Shown piece by piece: positions 1 through 13,100 of a stretch of 64,000 nt of DNA. This DNA is from Monodelphis domestica. Lineage: Eukaryota > Chordata > Mammalia > Didelphimorphia > Didelphidae. Under the pieces are notes generated by a model that saw only the letters and a list, made by a program, of their open reading frames with translations, was not told where the DNA came from and did no database searches. Where the stretch lies: the NCBI RefSeq assembly GCF_027887165.1, contig NC_077228.1, positions 105,624,260-105,688,259 on the forward strand. Direction: 5' to 3'. The translations under genes and the position numbers were made by a program. Each line of letters starts with the position of its first letter. Within the stretch, counting starts at the first letter, position 1.

Positions 1-1209
1 ATGCCTTGAACCTACCAGGAAAAGAACACAGACTCTAAAGTTTAGTCTCATTCTCTAAGGGTAAATTCTTCCCCAAAGTCCAAATAAAGAAGTTCCTTTC
101 CCCAATCTGAAGTAACAGCCAAACCATTCTTTCTTTAGAAAATCAGTGAGTTTTGACCAAAGGAACTTTTCAGATTACACTAAATCTGTAAGCATATTCC
201 CATAGAGTCTATCCAGTTGGGAGGGCAGGACCAAAGTAGCTTTGTTTCTTCCCTTTAAGCATTGTACCCACTTCTTCCCAGTCATACCCACTATAGTGAC
301 ATGGAAAGGAAAGGGTGGGAATTCAATCTAAATGCCACTGTCCTTTATATGTGATAATGCTACTGAAAGCAATGAATATATGACTGAATAGACTTAACCA
401 ATACATAACCAATTAACAGGTTTCATATTTTGCAAACATTAAGGTTGTCTTCTGATTTGTGGCTTGTAGTCTCTGCTATTCTATGTAACACATTTTGTTC
501 AGGATTTTGCAGATATTAATATCAGAAGAAACTCGTACCCTCTTTTCTTTTAAAATATTCTAAGTACAGATGACCAGCTTTTTGAAGGATTGGCTAGATC
601 AGCTAGATTGCTCTGAACTGGGGTAGTAAAACAACTCCCAACAGTCTGACATTCTCTCAAGTGGTCTCCACTAGTGAAAGATTCAGATGAAAGTTAGTTT
701 ATGAGCCCAAGTGGATTCCTAGTTCTAAATGGTTTTACCATGGGAAAGTTTGGCCAACAAGTGAAACTAAAGGTAGGGGAAAAGCTCATTTCAGAAATCA
801 GCTGCTCTTCTCACTGTCCCTTAAGGAGACAGATTTCATGCTTATGATGAAAGAAAGGATGCCTACAAATTTACAAGAACAGGATCAAACACAGTATCAC
901 CGAACAGCTTATAGCAGTGACAAAAAAAATGACTTCTAAAAGTAAGGGGTTCAGTTACCTAAACTTTCATCGTGTACTAATATTTAGTTTGTATTTAACC
1001 CAAAGACAAAATAACTATTTTTGATGCTTACTCTTTTCCCAAAGAAATGCTATTTTTTTAATGTAAATATTTTTTGGCTGGGGGAAGCTAACAGTTAAAG
1101 AAAAAACCTACACAATATGCTTTTTAAAAATTTAGCTGCCCAAAACCAAGGCTTTATTCTAATTTTCAAATGAACTTCTATTCAGAACCATTATTCCACT
1201 TGATATATC

Positions 1210-1410
1210 TTTTTTTTTTTAAACCCTTACCTTCCCTCTTAGAATCAATACTAAGTGTTGGTTCCAAGGCAGAAGAACGATAATGGTTAGGCAAAGAGGG
1301 TTAAGTGACTTGCCCAGAGTCACACAGCTAGGAGGTATCTGAGGCCAGATCAGAACCTAGGACCTTGTCTCTAGGCCTGGCTCTCACTCCACTGAGCCAC
1401 TAGCTCCCCC
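1210..1410 (-). repeat. tRNA-derived marsupial SINE, near full length
   Basis: Plus-strand text begins with poly-T, 'aaacccttacc', then 'gacttgcccagagtcacacagct', and ends '...tagctccccc', so the element lies on the minus strand. Its own sense reads ggggcagct...taagggttt-poly(A). I take it for a WALLSI/MAR-type SINE; the exact family name is uncertain. Confidence 0.85.
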
Positions 1411-1831
1411 TTCCATTGGTACATCTTTCAGCCATTTCTATAGACAGAGAAAGTTGGAAAAGAGTGAATTAATCCTCAGTCACCTCCAAGTAGATCCTAA
1501 GCTTAAAGCCTATATGTAGAGTGCCAGAGGATTGCCATGCTACAACTTCCAAAAAGAGAAAAATGAGAGTCATTTGGCTTCTGAGAAACAAACCAGAAAT
1601 CTCTCAATCATATCAGAAGGCAGGATTTGCTGCAGATGCTGATTAGCTGGTTTATCCCACAGCACATTACAAAGCATTGAGAATGTGTCCATGTATGTCA
1701 GGAAATGTAGCTAAAGGGATATCTATATTCTATAAAGGCACAGGCAGAGCAAAAAATATATTCTCTACATACATGCTCAGAGAAACTTTTTTGTCATGGA
1801 AAAACTGCCAGAGAAGGGGGAACTCTATTCC

Positions 1832-2044
1832 TTTTTTTTTTTACACCCTTACCTTCCACCTTAGAATCAATACTATTTATTGATACTATATATCTAAGAC
1901 AGAAGAGCAGTAAGGGCTAGGCAATGGGGGTCAAGTGACTTGCCCAGTGTCACCCAATAGGGAAGTGTCTGAGACCAGATTTGAACCTAGGACCTTCCGT
2001 CTTTAGGCCTGACTCTCAATTCACTGAGCTACCCAGCTGCCCCC
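1832..2044 (-). repeat. tRNA-derived marsupial SINE, full length
   Basis: Same family as the copy at 1210: poly-T, 'ttacacccttaccttcc', the conserved 'aagtgacttgcccag' core and the terminal 'cccagctgcccc'. Confidence 0.87.
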
Positions 2045-2337
2045 AGGAGGAAATCTATTCCTGAACTTATATCAGGATATACATCTATGAGGATAGGACG
2101 AATGGGCTTCTCTAAAGTGCCTTGAATTACAAGCATGGTCACCCATTCCTGGTAAACAACATTTAGAAAAAGGATATACTTCAAGTTGTGGCTGTAATTC
2201 TTTCCAGATACAAAGGTAATGCCAGTATAGAATGTATAGTTTTAGGACAAGTGTTAAGACAAATATACCTGAAAAACAATTTTTAAAAAATTATCAGATT
2301 TGTCTTATAAGAACTAGTTTCAAAGCAGAACATTAAG

Positions 2338-2438
2338 GAGAGGCAGTTGGGGTTAAGTGACTTGCCCAGGGTCACACAGCTAGGAAGTATATGAGGCCAG
2401 ATTTAAACTTCTAACCCACTGAGCCACCTAGTGCTCCA
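2338..2438 (-). repeat. SINE fragment
   Basis: Holds only the promoter-side half of the same SINE ('gttaagtgacttgcccagg' to 'gccacctagtgctcc'); the tail half is missing. Confidence 0.75.
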
Positions 2439-2689
2439 GAAACAATCTATTTTTTTTCTCTCGAAACCTATACCTTCTGTCTTGGAATCAATACTGTGTA
2501 CTGTTGTGTATAACTGTTCCTATGGAACTAAGTGGCCCCTTATCACATTATGTCACTTCTACCTAGTATTCTCCAGGAGAAGCTCCATGATGATGTTAGC
2601 TTCGTCCCTGAACACTAGTAGTTTGCACATATTAAGGGCTTAATAAAATATTTGTTGGCTTGGAATTAGTAAAAGCTTGTCTTTGCTAA

Positions 2690-2855
2690 TTTTTTAAAGT
2701 CCTTACCATCTGTTCTAAGACAGAAGAGCAGTAGAGGCTAAGTAATGGGGGTTAAGTGACTTGCCCAGGGTCATAAAACTAGGAAGTGTCTGAGACTAGA
2801 TTTGAACCTAGGACCTCCTTCAGGCCTGACTCTTAATCCTGAGTCACCTAGTCCC
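2690..2855 (-). repeat. SINE copy, slightly decayed
   Basis: Same SINE family: 'aaagtccttaccatctg', core 'gttaagtgacttgcccagg', end 'gagtcacctagtcccttc'. Confidence 0.82.
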
Positions 2856-3227
2856 TTCAATTTTGCTAATTTTTGCTGAAGTTCTTTAAAAATCTACGTG
2901 CTAATATCCTGTGACAATGCCTTACACAAAACAGAAGCTTATGAATAGATGACTTTTAAATTAAGTCAGTCCTGTTCCAATTGTCAATAGAGTTGTTAGC
3001 TCTTTTGGGACCATTTTCTGTCTTGCAAAAAAAGAAAGGAACTAATGATAGGTCTTAGAGGACCTAGGTTCAAATTCTGTATCAAAGGATTTCTCCCTGT
3101 GGGATCCTAGATTTCTTCCTCTATAAAATGAGGGGGTTGGATTAGCTGGCTTCTGAGGTCCCTTCTGGCTCCTATGATCCCATGAAGTCTAACTCTTATT
3201 TTTGCTTTTTTAAAAATTATGGAACAA

Positions 3228-3432
3228 GGGGCAGCTAGGTGGCTCAATGGATAGGACATCAGGCCTATAGAGACAGGAGGTCCTGTGTTCAAATGTAGCC
3301 TCAGATATTTCCTAGCTGTGTGACCCTGGGCAAGTGACATAACCCCCATTACCTTGCCCTTATAGCTCTTCTGTCTTGGAACCAACACACAGTATTGACT
3401 CCAAGAGGGAAGGCAAGAGTTTAAAAAAAAAA
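3228..3432 (+). repeat. tRNA-derived marsupial SINE, full length
   Basis: Starts 'ggggcagctaggtggctc', has the A/B-box-like head, 'tgtgaccctgggcaagtg', and ends in an A-run. It abuts the inverted U6 relic directly. Confidence 0.87.
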
Positions 3433-3505
3433 GGAATGCTTCATGAATTTGCATGTCATCCTTGCACAGGGGCCAAATTTCAGTATATGTGCCCTCTCTA
3501 GCTCA
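3433..3505 (-). pseudogene. U6 snRNA pseudogene with internal deletion
   Basis: The reverse complement matches human U6 as I remember it at both ends: the 5' part with 'gcacatatactgaaattt' and the 3' part with 'ggcccctgtgcaaggatgac' followed by 'atgcaaattcatgaagcattcc'. About 24 bases between the two parts, around the catalytic ACAGAGA box, are absent, so it cannot act in splicing. The U6 3' T-run is merged with the A-tail (poly-T on this strand) of the neighbouring SINE. Confidence 0.88.
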
Positions 3506-3511
3506 AAAAAT

Positions 3512-3627
3512 TGTTTAAACCCTTATGAGCCTTCTGTCTTAAAAAGGATACTAAGTATGGAGATATGAACTCAGGACCTCCCAACTCCAGGCCTGGCACT
3601 CTATCCACTGTGCTACCTAGTTGCCTC
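3512..3627 (-). repeat. SINE copy with internal deletion
   Basis: The tail half ('tttaaacccttatgag') and head half ('aggcctggcactctatccac', end 'ttgcctc') of the marsupial SINE are joined with the core missing. Confidence 0.72.
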
Positions 3628-4068
3628 TTCTTTCTTAGAGAGAATCAGTCCCTAAAAGGCCAGATCTTATTTCTTAGAGTCCTAGTACACAGGTTTGGGA
3701 GATGGTGCTAAATTTTCATGTATCATTTATAGGAAGAGCAGATTACATGTTTGGAGAGCAGTTGTATTACTGAAGTGAATATCTTAAGAGAGCTGCTACA
3801 CTATATTTGCTCCAGGTTATAATTTAAGCATATTAGTGAATTTCTTCATCATCAGTTGATCTACTAGGGATTAAATGATTGCCAATGGAAAGCAAAAATG
3901 ACAGAAGAGGGAATCTAAAGGGCAAAGACAAACTCTACCAACTTCAGGATCCCCCATTTCATCATGCTCTTAAGGCAATTTCGGTTTCCCTGTTCTTTCC
4001 CTTCCATTTACCACACATTGTATTAAAAAAATAAAATAAAAGAGGGAAGTTTGTACATCCATCCTTAC

Positions 4069-4183
4069 CAAGCCGAGCTCTTGTTCTGGGACCCTGCATC
4101 TGACTTCTCAGTTCTGGCCTCAGGTGGAACTTCTTTGCTTCATCAACCAGGTCCCTGCACTGCAAGCTGCATCGTATGAAAGG
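4069..4183 (-). CDS. KLHL12: KLHL12 coding exon 5 (last one in the window)
   Basis: Encodes [19 protein letters not shown]... to ...RTRARL plus the first base of a glycine codon, finishing BACK and the linker to the kelch propeller. Acceptor tattctag, donor CTTG|GTAAGG. The frame runs on into the intron for a few residues, which is read-through of no meaning. Confidence 0.96.
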
Positions 4184-7100
4184 CTAGAATACATCCAATG
4201 TTTAAATGAACCACAGGCAATAAATATTTTCAGGGATATGCAAACTATATTAAATGGGAACTGACTTTTGAATATACAGAGCCAAGAGACTGGGCTCCAC
4301 AAGGGCTGCAGGGAATAAAACCACAGAAAGAAGTCTTGAAAAGATCCCATTATGTTGTTTAAGAATGTTTAAGGGGAACACTACATGGCTGCAAGTGACC
4401 TCCAGGCACGAGAGGGATGAATATCCTATTTAAGAAGGTAGGCAGCATACCTAGCTCTCTCACTTTCCTGACCACCCAAGAAGGGCTGGTATGAATGGGA
4501 TAGCAAAATGTAAAGCCAAATGATCAAAGGATATGAATTTGAATAAATAGTTTTCAGATGAAGAAATCAAAGCTATTTGATTAGAGAAATGCAAATTAAA
4601 TAATTCTGAGGTACCACCTTACACCTAGCAGATTGGCCAAAATGGCAGTAAAGGAAACTAATAAATGTAAGAGGGAATGTGGCAAAACTGGGACACTAAT
4701 ATATTGCTAATGGAGTTGTAAATTGAGTTAGCCATTCTGGAAGGCAATTTGGAATTATGCCCAAAGGGCTTTAAAAGACTGCTGGATCAAAAATCCAGCA
4801 ATATCACTACTAGGTCTGTATCCCAAAGAGATTTAAAAAATGGGAAAGGACCCATTTGTACAAAAATATTCATAGCTGCACTTTTTGTGGTGGCAAAAAA
4901 TTGGAAACTAAAGAGATGTCCCTCAATTGGGGAATGGTTGAACAAATTGTGGTAAATAATGGTGATGGAATACTATTTATAAGGAATGAAGAACAGAATT
5001 ATTTCAGAAAGAACTGGAAAGACACATGTGAACTGACGCAGAGTGAAATAAGCAGAACCAGGAGAACATATTGTGGGACGATCAAGTGTGATAGCTATTA
5101 ACAGCAACAAAATGATCCAGGACAATTCTGAGGGACTTATGAAAAAGAATGCTATCCAACTCTAGAGAAACAACTGTTGGAGTAGAAATGTAAATGAAAA
5201 CATGATTTATCACTTGCTTATTTGTATATATGATTTGGGGTTTTGGTTTTATCAGATTATTCTCTTACAAAAATGAATAATATGGAAATATATTTTGAGT
5301 GATAATATATCACTAGACTATAGAGTGGAATTGCTTGTCAACTGGTGGGGGGGAGGGAAGAGGGGAGGGAAACAACATGAATCATATACCTTTGGAAAGT
5401 TTATGTGTAAATTTGTTAATGGAATAAAGATAAAATTAAAGAAAATAATAAATCATTGTGACAAAAAAAAGAGTAAAGGCTAGCAAGAGGTGTGTGTGTC
5501 GGAGTTGTAAAGGATGACGGGCAGATTAAAGATAATCTGAGCTTTGTTGCTAAAAAATTTGTAAATTCTTCAGTTTCCATTTCTTTCCCTTGACAAATAT
5601 ATATTTTTAAAAAGTTAAAGTTAGGTTTGGGGGGGAACAGGAGAGAGGAATTAACAACCATGAGAGGTGGCAAAGTAGATAGAGCACTGGGCATAAAGTC
5701 AGGAAGATGACTTCAAATCTCTCTTTAGACACTTACTAGCTATATGACCCTGGGCAAATCAATTAACCCTGTTTCCTCAGTTTTCCCATCTGTAAATTAA
5801 GTTGCATGGCAAGCCACTCCAGTATCTTTGCCAAGAAAATCCCAAATGGAGTCACAGAGAATCAGACAGGACTGAAAGGAATGAGCAACAATAACAAAAA
5901 ATAACACTATATCAGGCCAAACAAATGAGTTTACAAATTAACTTGACTCAGTTACATTTTATACTCATGAAGTCAATGATTAAAATACATAAAATCAGAA
6001 TGGTGAAATATAACATTTTAAAGATACTTTCAGATAGCTTATACTCAACTAATGACCTTGACTTCTCCATGGTCGTTTAATAAACAAGAAATTACTCCTA
6101 TTCCTTACTGGTCCTGTTTTCCTAGCCAAACTAAAATAGGCTCCCCTTAATTTGGGTGAAAGGGGAGCTGGCTGGTTGCTACTGGTTAGCTGTGTGAAAT
6201 AGTTAAAGTCTCTGAAATACATAGCAAGTATTTAAGATCCTGGGCAAGCAGCATGCTATGGTAGAAAGGTGAACGATTTCAAAGACTTGGTCCTGCCATT
6301 TAGGCAATTTGTGCAACCCTGAACAAGTCACTGTACTTTTTGTTTCCTCATCTGCAAAATGAATGGGCTAAAAGAGATGGCTGCTATGGCCCAGCCAATT
6401 TCAAGTCTATGAGCCTAAATGACAAATTCAAAATAATAAAACAAAATGAAACAACATATATTATTAGTTTGTGTGTACCTAAAAGCTTCCATAGACAGTA
6501 CTTCTGGCTACACTGATATGTAAACTTAAATACATTATCCTAGATATTTGAGGATATGACTGTTTTTAGCACCCTTTAACCCCAGCTTCCTGGCTAGGGA
6601 GATCTCTTAGAAAAACTCTATGTTCTACATACAGAGAATATAAATCTTATTCAGTACATGTGGTTAAGAAACAGTGAAACCAAAGAAAGTGGTGGTAGAG
6701 TCTAGGCATCTCCTAGGACCTACCTCAGCATCTATCACATCCGTGATGTACCTGGGGGTCAGCAGGGGCATCCGGACATATTGTAGCAAATCAGGCAAGG
6801 ATTCCTCCCTCTCTTTTTTGGCATGCTTCACCCAGTTGATAACAGCCTCAAAAACTGGCTCTTCAGAATCTACCTACAAATGTACCATACAGAATATGGG
6901 TTACTGCTATTCAATTCAGTTCATCTTCTCTAGTTACTCATAGGGTGGATGAAGCTTTCTTAAAGAGATATTGTTTTAATCTCCCTCCAAACCCACTTTC
7001 CTAAGTGTCCCTGGTCTAGGCGACAGTTTTCTGCGTTATGGTTAAATCATGTCAGTCACAAAATTATTGCTGGGTGGCTAAGAATATTTTCTAAGAACAT

Positions 7101-10100
7101 CATAACCAATATGCAGTAAAATGTCTGTTTTTATTTTTAATTTCTTCCTCTCCTTCCTTTTTTCTTAAGCTTTAGAAATGTGAGGACATTTGTTATCTTT
7201 AATTCAAAATGAGGTCTTCAATTAACCCTTCATTCAATTATAACATCTCTATATAAGAGGCACAGTTCCTAACATTCATAATAGCCTGAAGAGTGTGAAC
7301 ACAGCACAGAGTCTAAATCAAGTTAGGAAAATAGAAGGAATTCATCACCCCTAGTTAGAGAAGGGAGATTTAGGTCTGAATGTTATATTATTTCTACTTT
7401 GTAGTATCAGGTTTCAGTTTATTTTATTCCATTAAGTCCATTACCAGAGGTTTCTCTACTAATTTTTTCAGGAAAGCAAGTTTTTGAGAAGCTTTTAGTA
7501 TTTTATTGATATTAAAGTAGACAGGGCAGAAATAAATGGAACAAAAGCGCCACACTCTAGACTCTAACATCTCTTGGCTTAAGGTAGAGCTAGCCAGCTC
7601 AGCTTCAGTTGTAGGTTTCTCAGTCACATACACCAGACACTCAGCCTGCCAGGAGGCCACTCCGGTTCACTTAGAATGATGTGATTTACCAAAATTCAAT
7701 GTTCAGTTAACATATCTGCTATATAAAGTAACATACATATTTGTAGTAGGTGCCATGGATAGTGATTTTCAATTAATCTTTCACTATTGTCATAGGAGAA
7801 TTTAAAAAAACCCTAAAGATCTGAAATGAGCTGCAAAAAATTCAAAAAGGTTTATTCCCCTAATGGGGAGAGGGGAAACCAGAACATTTCCCTCTAGAGT
7901 CAGCTTATAATGAAACTAACTAAATGAAGATGGAAAGCCAAAAATAGACATAATTATGATCTGTATAGGTAAGTTCTGTCTTTACAAAGATCTCTCTCTA
8001 GCCCTTAGAGTGATCCTTTGTTTACACCTAGAAAACTACTCTACTCAAGAAAAGTAAATTCTGGGGGGCAGCTGTGTAGCTCAGTGGATTGAGAGCCAGG
8101 CCTAGAGATGGGAGGTCCTAGGTTCAAATCCGACCTCAGCCACTTCTTAGCTGTGTGACCCTGGGCAAGTTACTTGACCCTCATTGCCTAACCCTTACCA
8201 CTCTTCTGCCTTGGAGCCAATACACAGTATTGACTCCAAGATGGAAGGTAAGGGTTTAAAAAAAAAAGGAAAAGAAAAGTAAATTCTGCTAAATGACTAG
8301 CAATGGGATTTAGGACTAGGATTGACTGGTCTTAATATTCCATTTCTTGCTCTGTCATTAACTGAAAGTTTAATTATCTTCTACAACAATTTTTGCTTTG
8401 TGAAAAATTGAAAATATATAAAGAATTCTGAAAGAAATCTCCACTCCATTCCTGCTCCTCAGATAGGCACTATATGGCTTCCCACTCCCTCACCCCAAAC
8501 CAAAACAAGCCTCCAAACCAAAGCAACCCCTCCCTACCAAATTCAAGTGGAAGAACAATAGATTGCCCCCTCCCCCCATAAGGGGTTTAGTTTGAGACCT
8601 TTAGCACTGAGAAAAGAGATCTTTACCCTGCTCTATTTGTTTACCTGCATGTTTGGCTCTCCTGCCCCCCATCTGTCTTCCAGTCAGCCAGGCAGGGTGC
8701 TGTATCTGTCCTTGGTCCCCAAATGGCACCTTTCCTTTCCTAGCTGTGTCTATATGTCAGCCTACTTCCCCCAGGTACATCTAATGATCCCTTCTTGTCT
8801 CCTTCCCTCCCTCTCTTCCTTAGGTCATAAAAATTCACATTATGTTTATAGACATTTTTGGAACTGTCCCTCATATAAAATGAAGTCTAGCGAGAGCTAC
8901 TCTCTTTTGCCAGCAATAGTTTATCCCAATATTGCAACATAGTAATTCCCATAATGGTAGATAGAATAACTAGCAACAGCTGGTAATATCTTGTGGCCAG
9001 GACTATCATTGAAAGTACTGTGTGAGGGGGGCAGCTGGGTGGCTCAGTGGATTGAGAGCCAGGCCTAGAGATGGGAGGTCCTGGGTTCAAATTTGACCTC
9101 AAACACTTTTTAGCTGTGTGACCCTGGGCAAGTCACTTGACCCCCATTGCCTAGCCCTTACCACTCTTCTGCCTTGGAGCCAATACACAGTATTGACTCC
9201 AAGATGGAAGGTAAGGGTTTAAAAAAAAAAAGTACTGTGTGAGGCCAAACCAACAAGTCATATGCAGACCTGAATTTCATCACATTTGATTAGCTTTTCC
9301 ACCTCTCCTTGGCTCAGAAGGATGAACTCTTCATGCTGTACCACTTCAGGAAAATGCTTCTGACTGAAGACTTCAGCTGCCTGCATCAGGTCAACACAAT
9401 TATGTGTCTCCGCAAAATCCCTGATACCTAGGCAGTTGGATGGGTCCAGCTGGCTTTCTAAGAATTCACAACAGGCTTGCTTGACACCTATGATGAACAA
9501 CGAAAATGAGAAAGACTTTAAGACACCTTGGAAGAGACAGATGTGTGGCACAGTAGATAGAGTACCAAGCCTGAAGTCAGGAGCATCTTGGTTCAAATTT
9601 GACCTCAGATTCTTTTAGCTGTGTGACACTGGGCAAGTCACTTAATCCTGTTTGCCTAGCCTTTGCCCTTTTATTTTATTAAGTTGTTAATAAGACAGAA
9701 AGTAAGGGTTTAAAAAAAAAAGATACCTTGGAGAGGCTAAGTCTGCCTGCATCCTCTGGATCCAGCTTTATTTTTGTATGTTTAATGTCAATGAAAGTCT
9801 GAGTCCATGATTAAGGCACAGATTGAAAAACAAAGGTAGGATATTGTCTCTTAAGTTGTTCCTTCATCAAGATCATTTTACTTTTCTATTTCTCATATTA
9901 AAACAGAAAAATCAATTTTATTTTCAGAGAGGTTGGAAAGAATGCAATAAAAATTATTGCCAATGGTTGGGGCAGCTAGTTGGTTCAGTGGATTGAGGAA
10001 CAGGCCTGGAGGTGAGGTCCTGGGTTCAAATCTGGATTCATATATTTCTTAGCTGTGACCCTGGATAAATCACTTAACCCCTACTGCTTACCCCTTACAC

Positions 10101-13100
10101 TCTTTTGCCTTGGACCCAATATACATTATTGATTCTAAGATGGAAGGTAAGGGTTAAAAAAAATTATTGCCAACAGTTAAGTCATTTAGCAATATTCCTT
10201 TTCTACATTCAAGTCTACCAAACAAATGAAGCCTATTTTTGGTGCAGATAGGGTAGCCACAATCTCATAACTCCCTAGTTAGTAGTTTAGAACATAAAAT
10301 GAAATCCAAAAATATGTACAAAAGCAAGTGTCACACTAATGCATTTTGCTTTGTTTAGACCATACAGAAAACAATGACGACTAAAAATAATGAGGCATAA
10401 CTGGTGTCAAAGTAAAAACTGGAATAGGAGGAGGGTAATTCATCACAGTTGAGGAATTATGATGGACCCCAGGGATATAAAAGCCCTTTTCTGAAGAGAA
10501 TCCAATAGCCTTGTTTGGAGGTTATAATATACAGCAACTGATACGATACAGCCCATCTGGTACATTTCCTTAAACTAGGAGCAAAAAACAAATGTAGCAT
10601 ATATTTGTCACAGACTGCCCATAGCAATGTTTCAAAAATCTACAGCAATATCTGAATTGTGAAAAGCATCAACTCTGTATGACTGGTATACCTTTCAGCT
10701 GAAGCAGACAAGCTGCAGGAAGCAGTTCCTGTACATTCTCCACCGTCACATGCACTGTCTCTGTGTATACAAAGTCCAACAGGATTTCCATAGTGGAGGC
10801 AGTCAAACCTTGAATATCCACGTATGGCTTCCCCTTTTCTGAGAGCTGCAGATTCAAAGAGTAGTCAGCAGGGATTGAAATTCCAGGGGATACAGATATA
10901 ATTTCATTTGATGAAGTTTAGAAGGCTATAAAAATTGCAACACTATATTTAAATTTTGTGAAAACTGAAATTTATAGCTACAGTGTGCCAAAGAGGCAAA
11001 TGGTATTATTTATCCTGTTCACACAAACACATTGTTGCTATAGGCTTCTATTTTGACAAGAATTGGCTAGTGTTACAATGTACACAGTATACTAAGACAT
11101 CTAGAGAACAATGGTATTAAGATACTGGCATTTGTAGCATTTAGCAGTTGAAGTTCACTGAAAGTACTGCACAATTTCCCAAATTTGATCTAGGTCAATT
11201 TCTTCCTCCTCCTCCCGCATTATTTGTTGGATGTTATGGAATGTATTCTTTGTTCAGGTGCCAGTTACATTAGATGGTCTCTCAGGTTCTAATTCTGACA
11301 TTCTGTGATTCTGGGGATTCAAAACTGCAGATGACCAAAAGATACCATATGATTATTGTTTACTTTTAATGATTCAAATAGGTACAAATAACATGCATCA
11401 TGAGGGGAAAAAGCATTAGGAAACATGACTAAAAATCAAAGTGTTGGGCAGGAAATGGAGACCCAAGGGACCTAAGACGTATAGACAGATCTAAGAGGTA
11501 TAGAAATCACTGCTGCCCATTGAAGCAGGTACATCAGAAAAGAAAGGTAGATTCAAACACTTTAATAGCTGCCTACTAAAGAGAGTATCTGACAGGATGA
11601 TGGCTTAAAATAATGCAATGATGGTCTCTACCAAAGATGATAGGAACCTAATAAGGGCTAGTAATATATCTATATGGAATCTTATAAATCTAATAAAAAA
11701 TTCTTTAAACTGAAAAGGAATGGGAAGGAGAAAGCTGCTTGTGTTAATCCATCCACAAAGCTAGAGACCATAGAAAGTGGCTACAAAGTAGACAGAATGG
11801 GAGTAGAAATCCTGTTCAAAGGAGAAAAAATCCTAAGAAAGTATTAAAAACCCATAGTCTTAGCGGTTTTTGCACAATGTCCCTTAGTAAGGTTAAGGGG
11901 CAAGATCAGTTAGAGATTCTAACAAAAGGAAACATTTGACCTCTATGTTCTTTTCTGAAGCTTGGTAGGATGAAACCCATGACTAGACTATGGTTCAGGA
12001 TAATAATTTATTCAAAAGAAAATAGGATAGGTAAAAGGGAAAAAGAATGGTATTTTATATTAAAAAGATGAATTACCATGAAAACCTCCAAGAATCAATC
12101 TAAGGGAGGAAAGTAGGATAGAGAACATTTGGGTTAAAAATCAACAGATGTAGGATCAAAAGCAAAATATACTACCAGCCATTGAGAAAGAGAGAACAGA
12201 TGAGGAGTTTGGAAAAAGGATCACAAAAACCAATATTACAGGGATGACACTTCAATTATTTGGACAGTTTACTGGAGTCCTTTCTCTGCCAAAAGCAGAG
12301 AAACAAATGATTTATTGGATTGGTTAATAATAATTTCATCCATCAAAAAATATGGAGGGACTGACATGAAAAATTCTGTATTAGTAAGAAGAGTTGGTTA
12401 TTAGGGTGGAAATGCTGGGAACCTCAGGAAAAAATGACAACTCTCTTAATTGTAATAAAAATGAAGCAAGTCAGATGAATTCTGACATGCATCTTGATAT
12501 GGAAAAATAGGTTTCAAAAGCTTTAGAGGAAAGAATGGGAGGGGACTGATAGACTACAATTCCAGTCAATCTAGTAGTGAGAGGAAACTCTCAAGGATGA
12601 AATCCTGAAGACACAGAGAAATAATTTTTAAATTAAAAAAATACACACATAAAGATGCTAGAAGCAAGTGCAGGTAAAAGAGTATGTGGCATGATCTTAT
12701 AAGGTCAGTAAATAAGCTAAAATAAATAAGCTGAAGATGATAAGGAAAGCAAAAGAAAACAAAAACTTCTAAAAAAACTATGTTGAGGAAAGATGATTAA
12801 AGAAGGGATGGAATGCTACAACTCTCTTTCCAAAAGAAACAATTATAGAAATTCTAATCACTACATATTTTTAAAAAGGTCAAGTTTTATGAAGAGTATA
12901 TGATGCTATAAAAATATTTAAAATATGGTATTATAATAAATTATATAATTTAACAAAAAATTGTATTGTTACTAAATACAATGATCACCAAATGGATAGA
13001 AACTTTAAAGTACATCTATTGTACAGAATTTTTCAAGCTACAAAGAAGCTGTGTCTATATAGGTAAGCCATTAGTATGGGTTCTTTGCTAGGACATGGAT

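Larger units (their letters stand above)
1..4068 (-). other. KLHL12: KLHL12 intron towards the kelch exons
   Basis: No exon is visible. Positions 1-1209 look like unique AT-rich intron with no recognised feature. The rest is mainly SINE copies in both orientations plus a U6 relic. Fragments too short for their own entry: a SINE head at about 2450-2505. Confidence 0.75.
4184..6723 (-). other. KLHL12: KLHL12 intron between coding exons 5 and 4
   Basis: Holds a 5'-truncated L1 (about 4505-5456) and a Mar1-type SINE (5662-5905). 5906-6723 shows a possible short SINE relic at about 6270-6415 and otherwise nothing I recognise. Confidence 0.75.
6874..9269 (-). other. KLHL12: KLHL12 intron between coding exons 4 and 3
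   Basis: Holds two young-looking SINEs (8064-8271 and 9028-9228). The rest of 6874-8060 and 8290-9010 shows no gene and no repeat I can name. Confidence 0.75.

Noticed and set aside
1283-1320. tRNA-like boxes in many 'cagctgggtggctcagtgg' units
   Set aside because: These are heads of tRNA-derived SINEs, repeated in both orientations; none folds into an intact tRNA gene as far as I can judge.
1-4068. A kelch-repeat exon of KLHL12
   Set aside because: Neither frame nor text resembling the kelch motifs (GG, then Y and W spacing) was found; the exon must lie outside the window.
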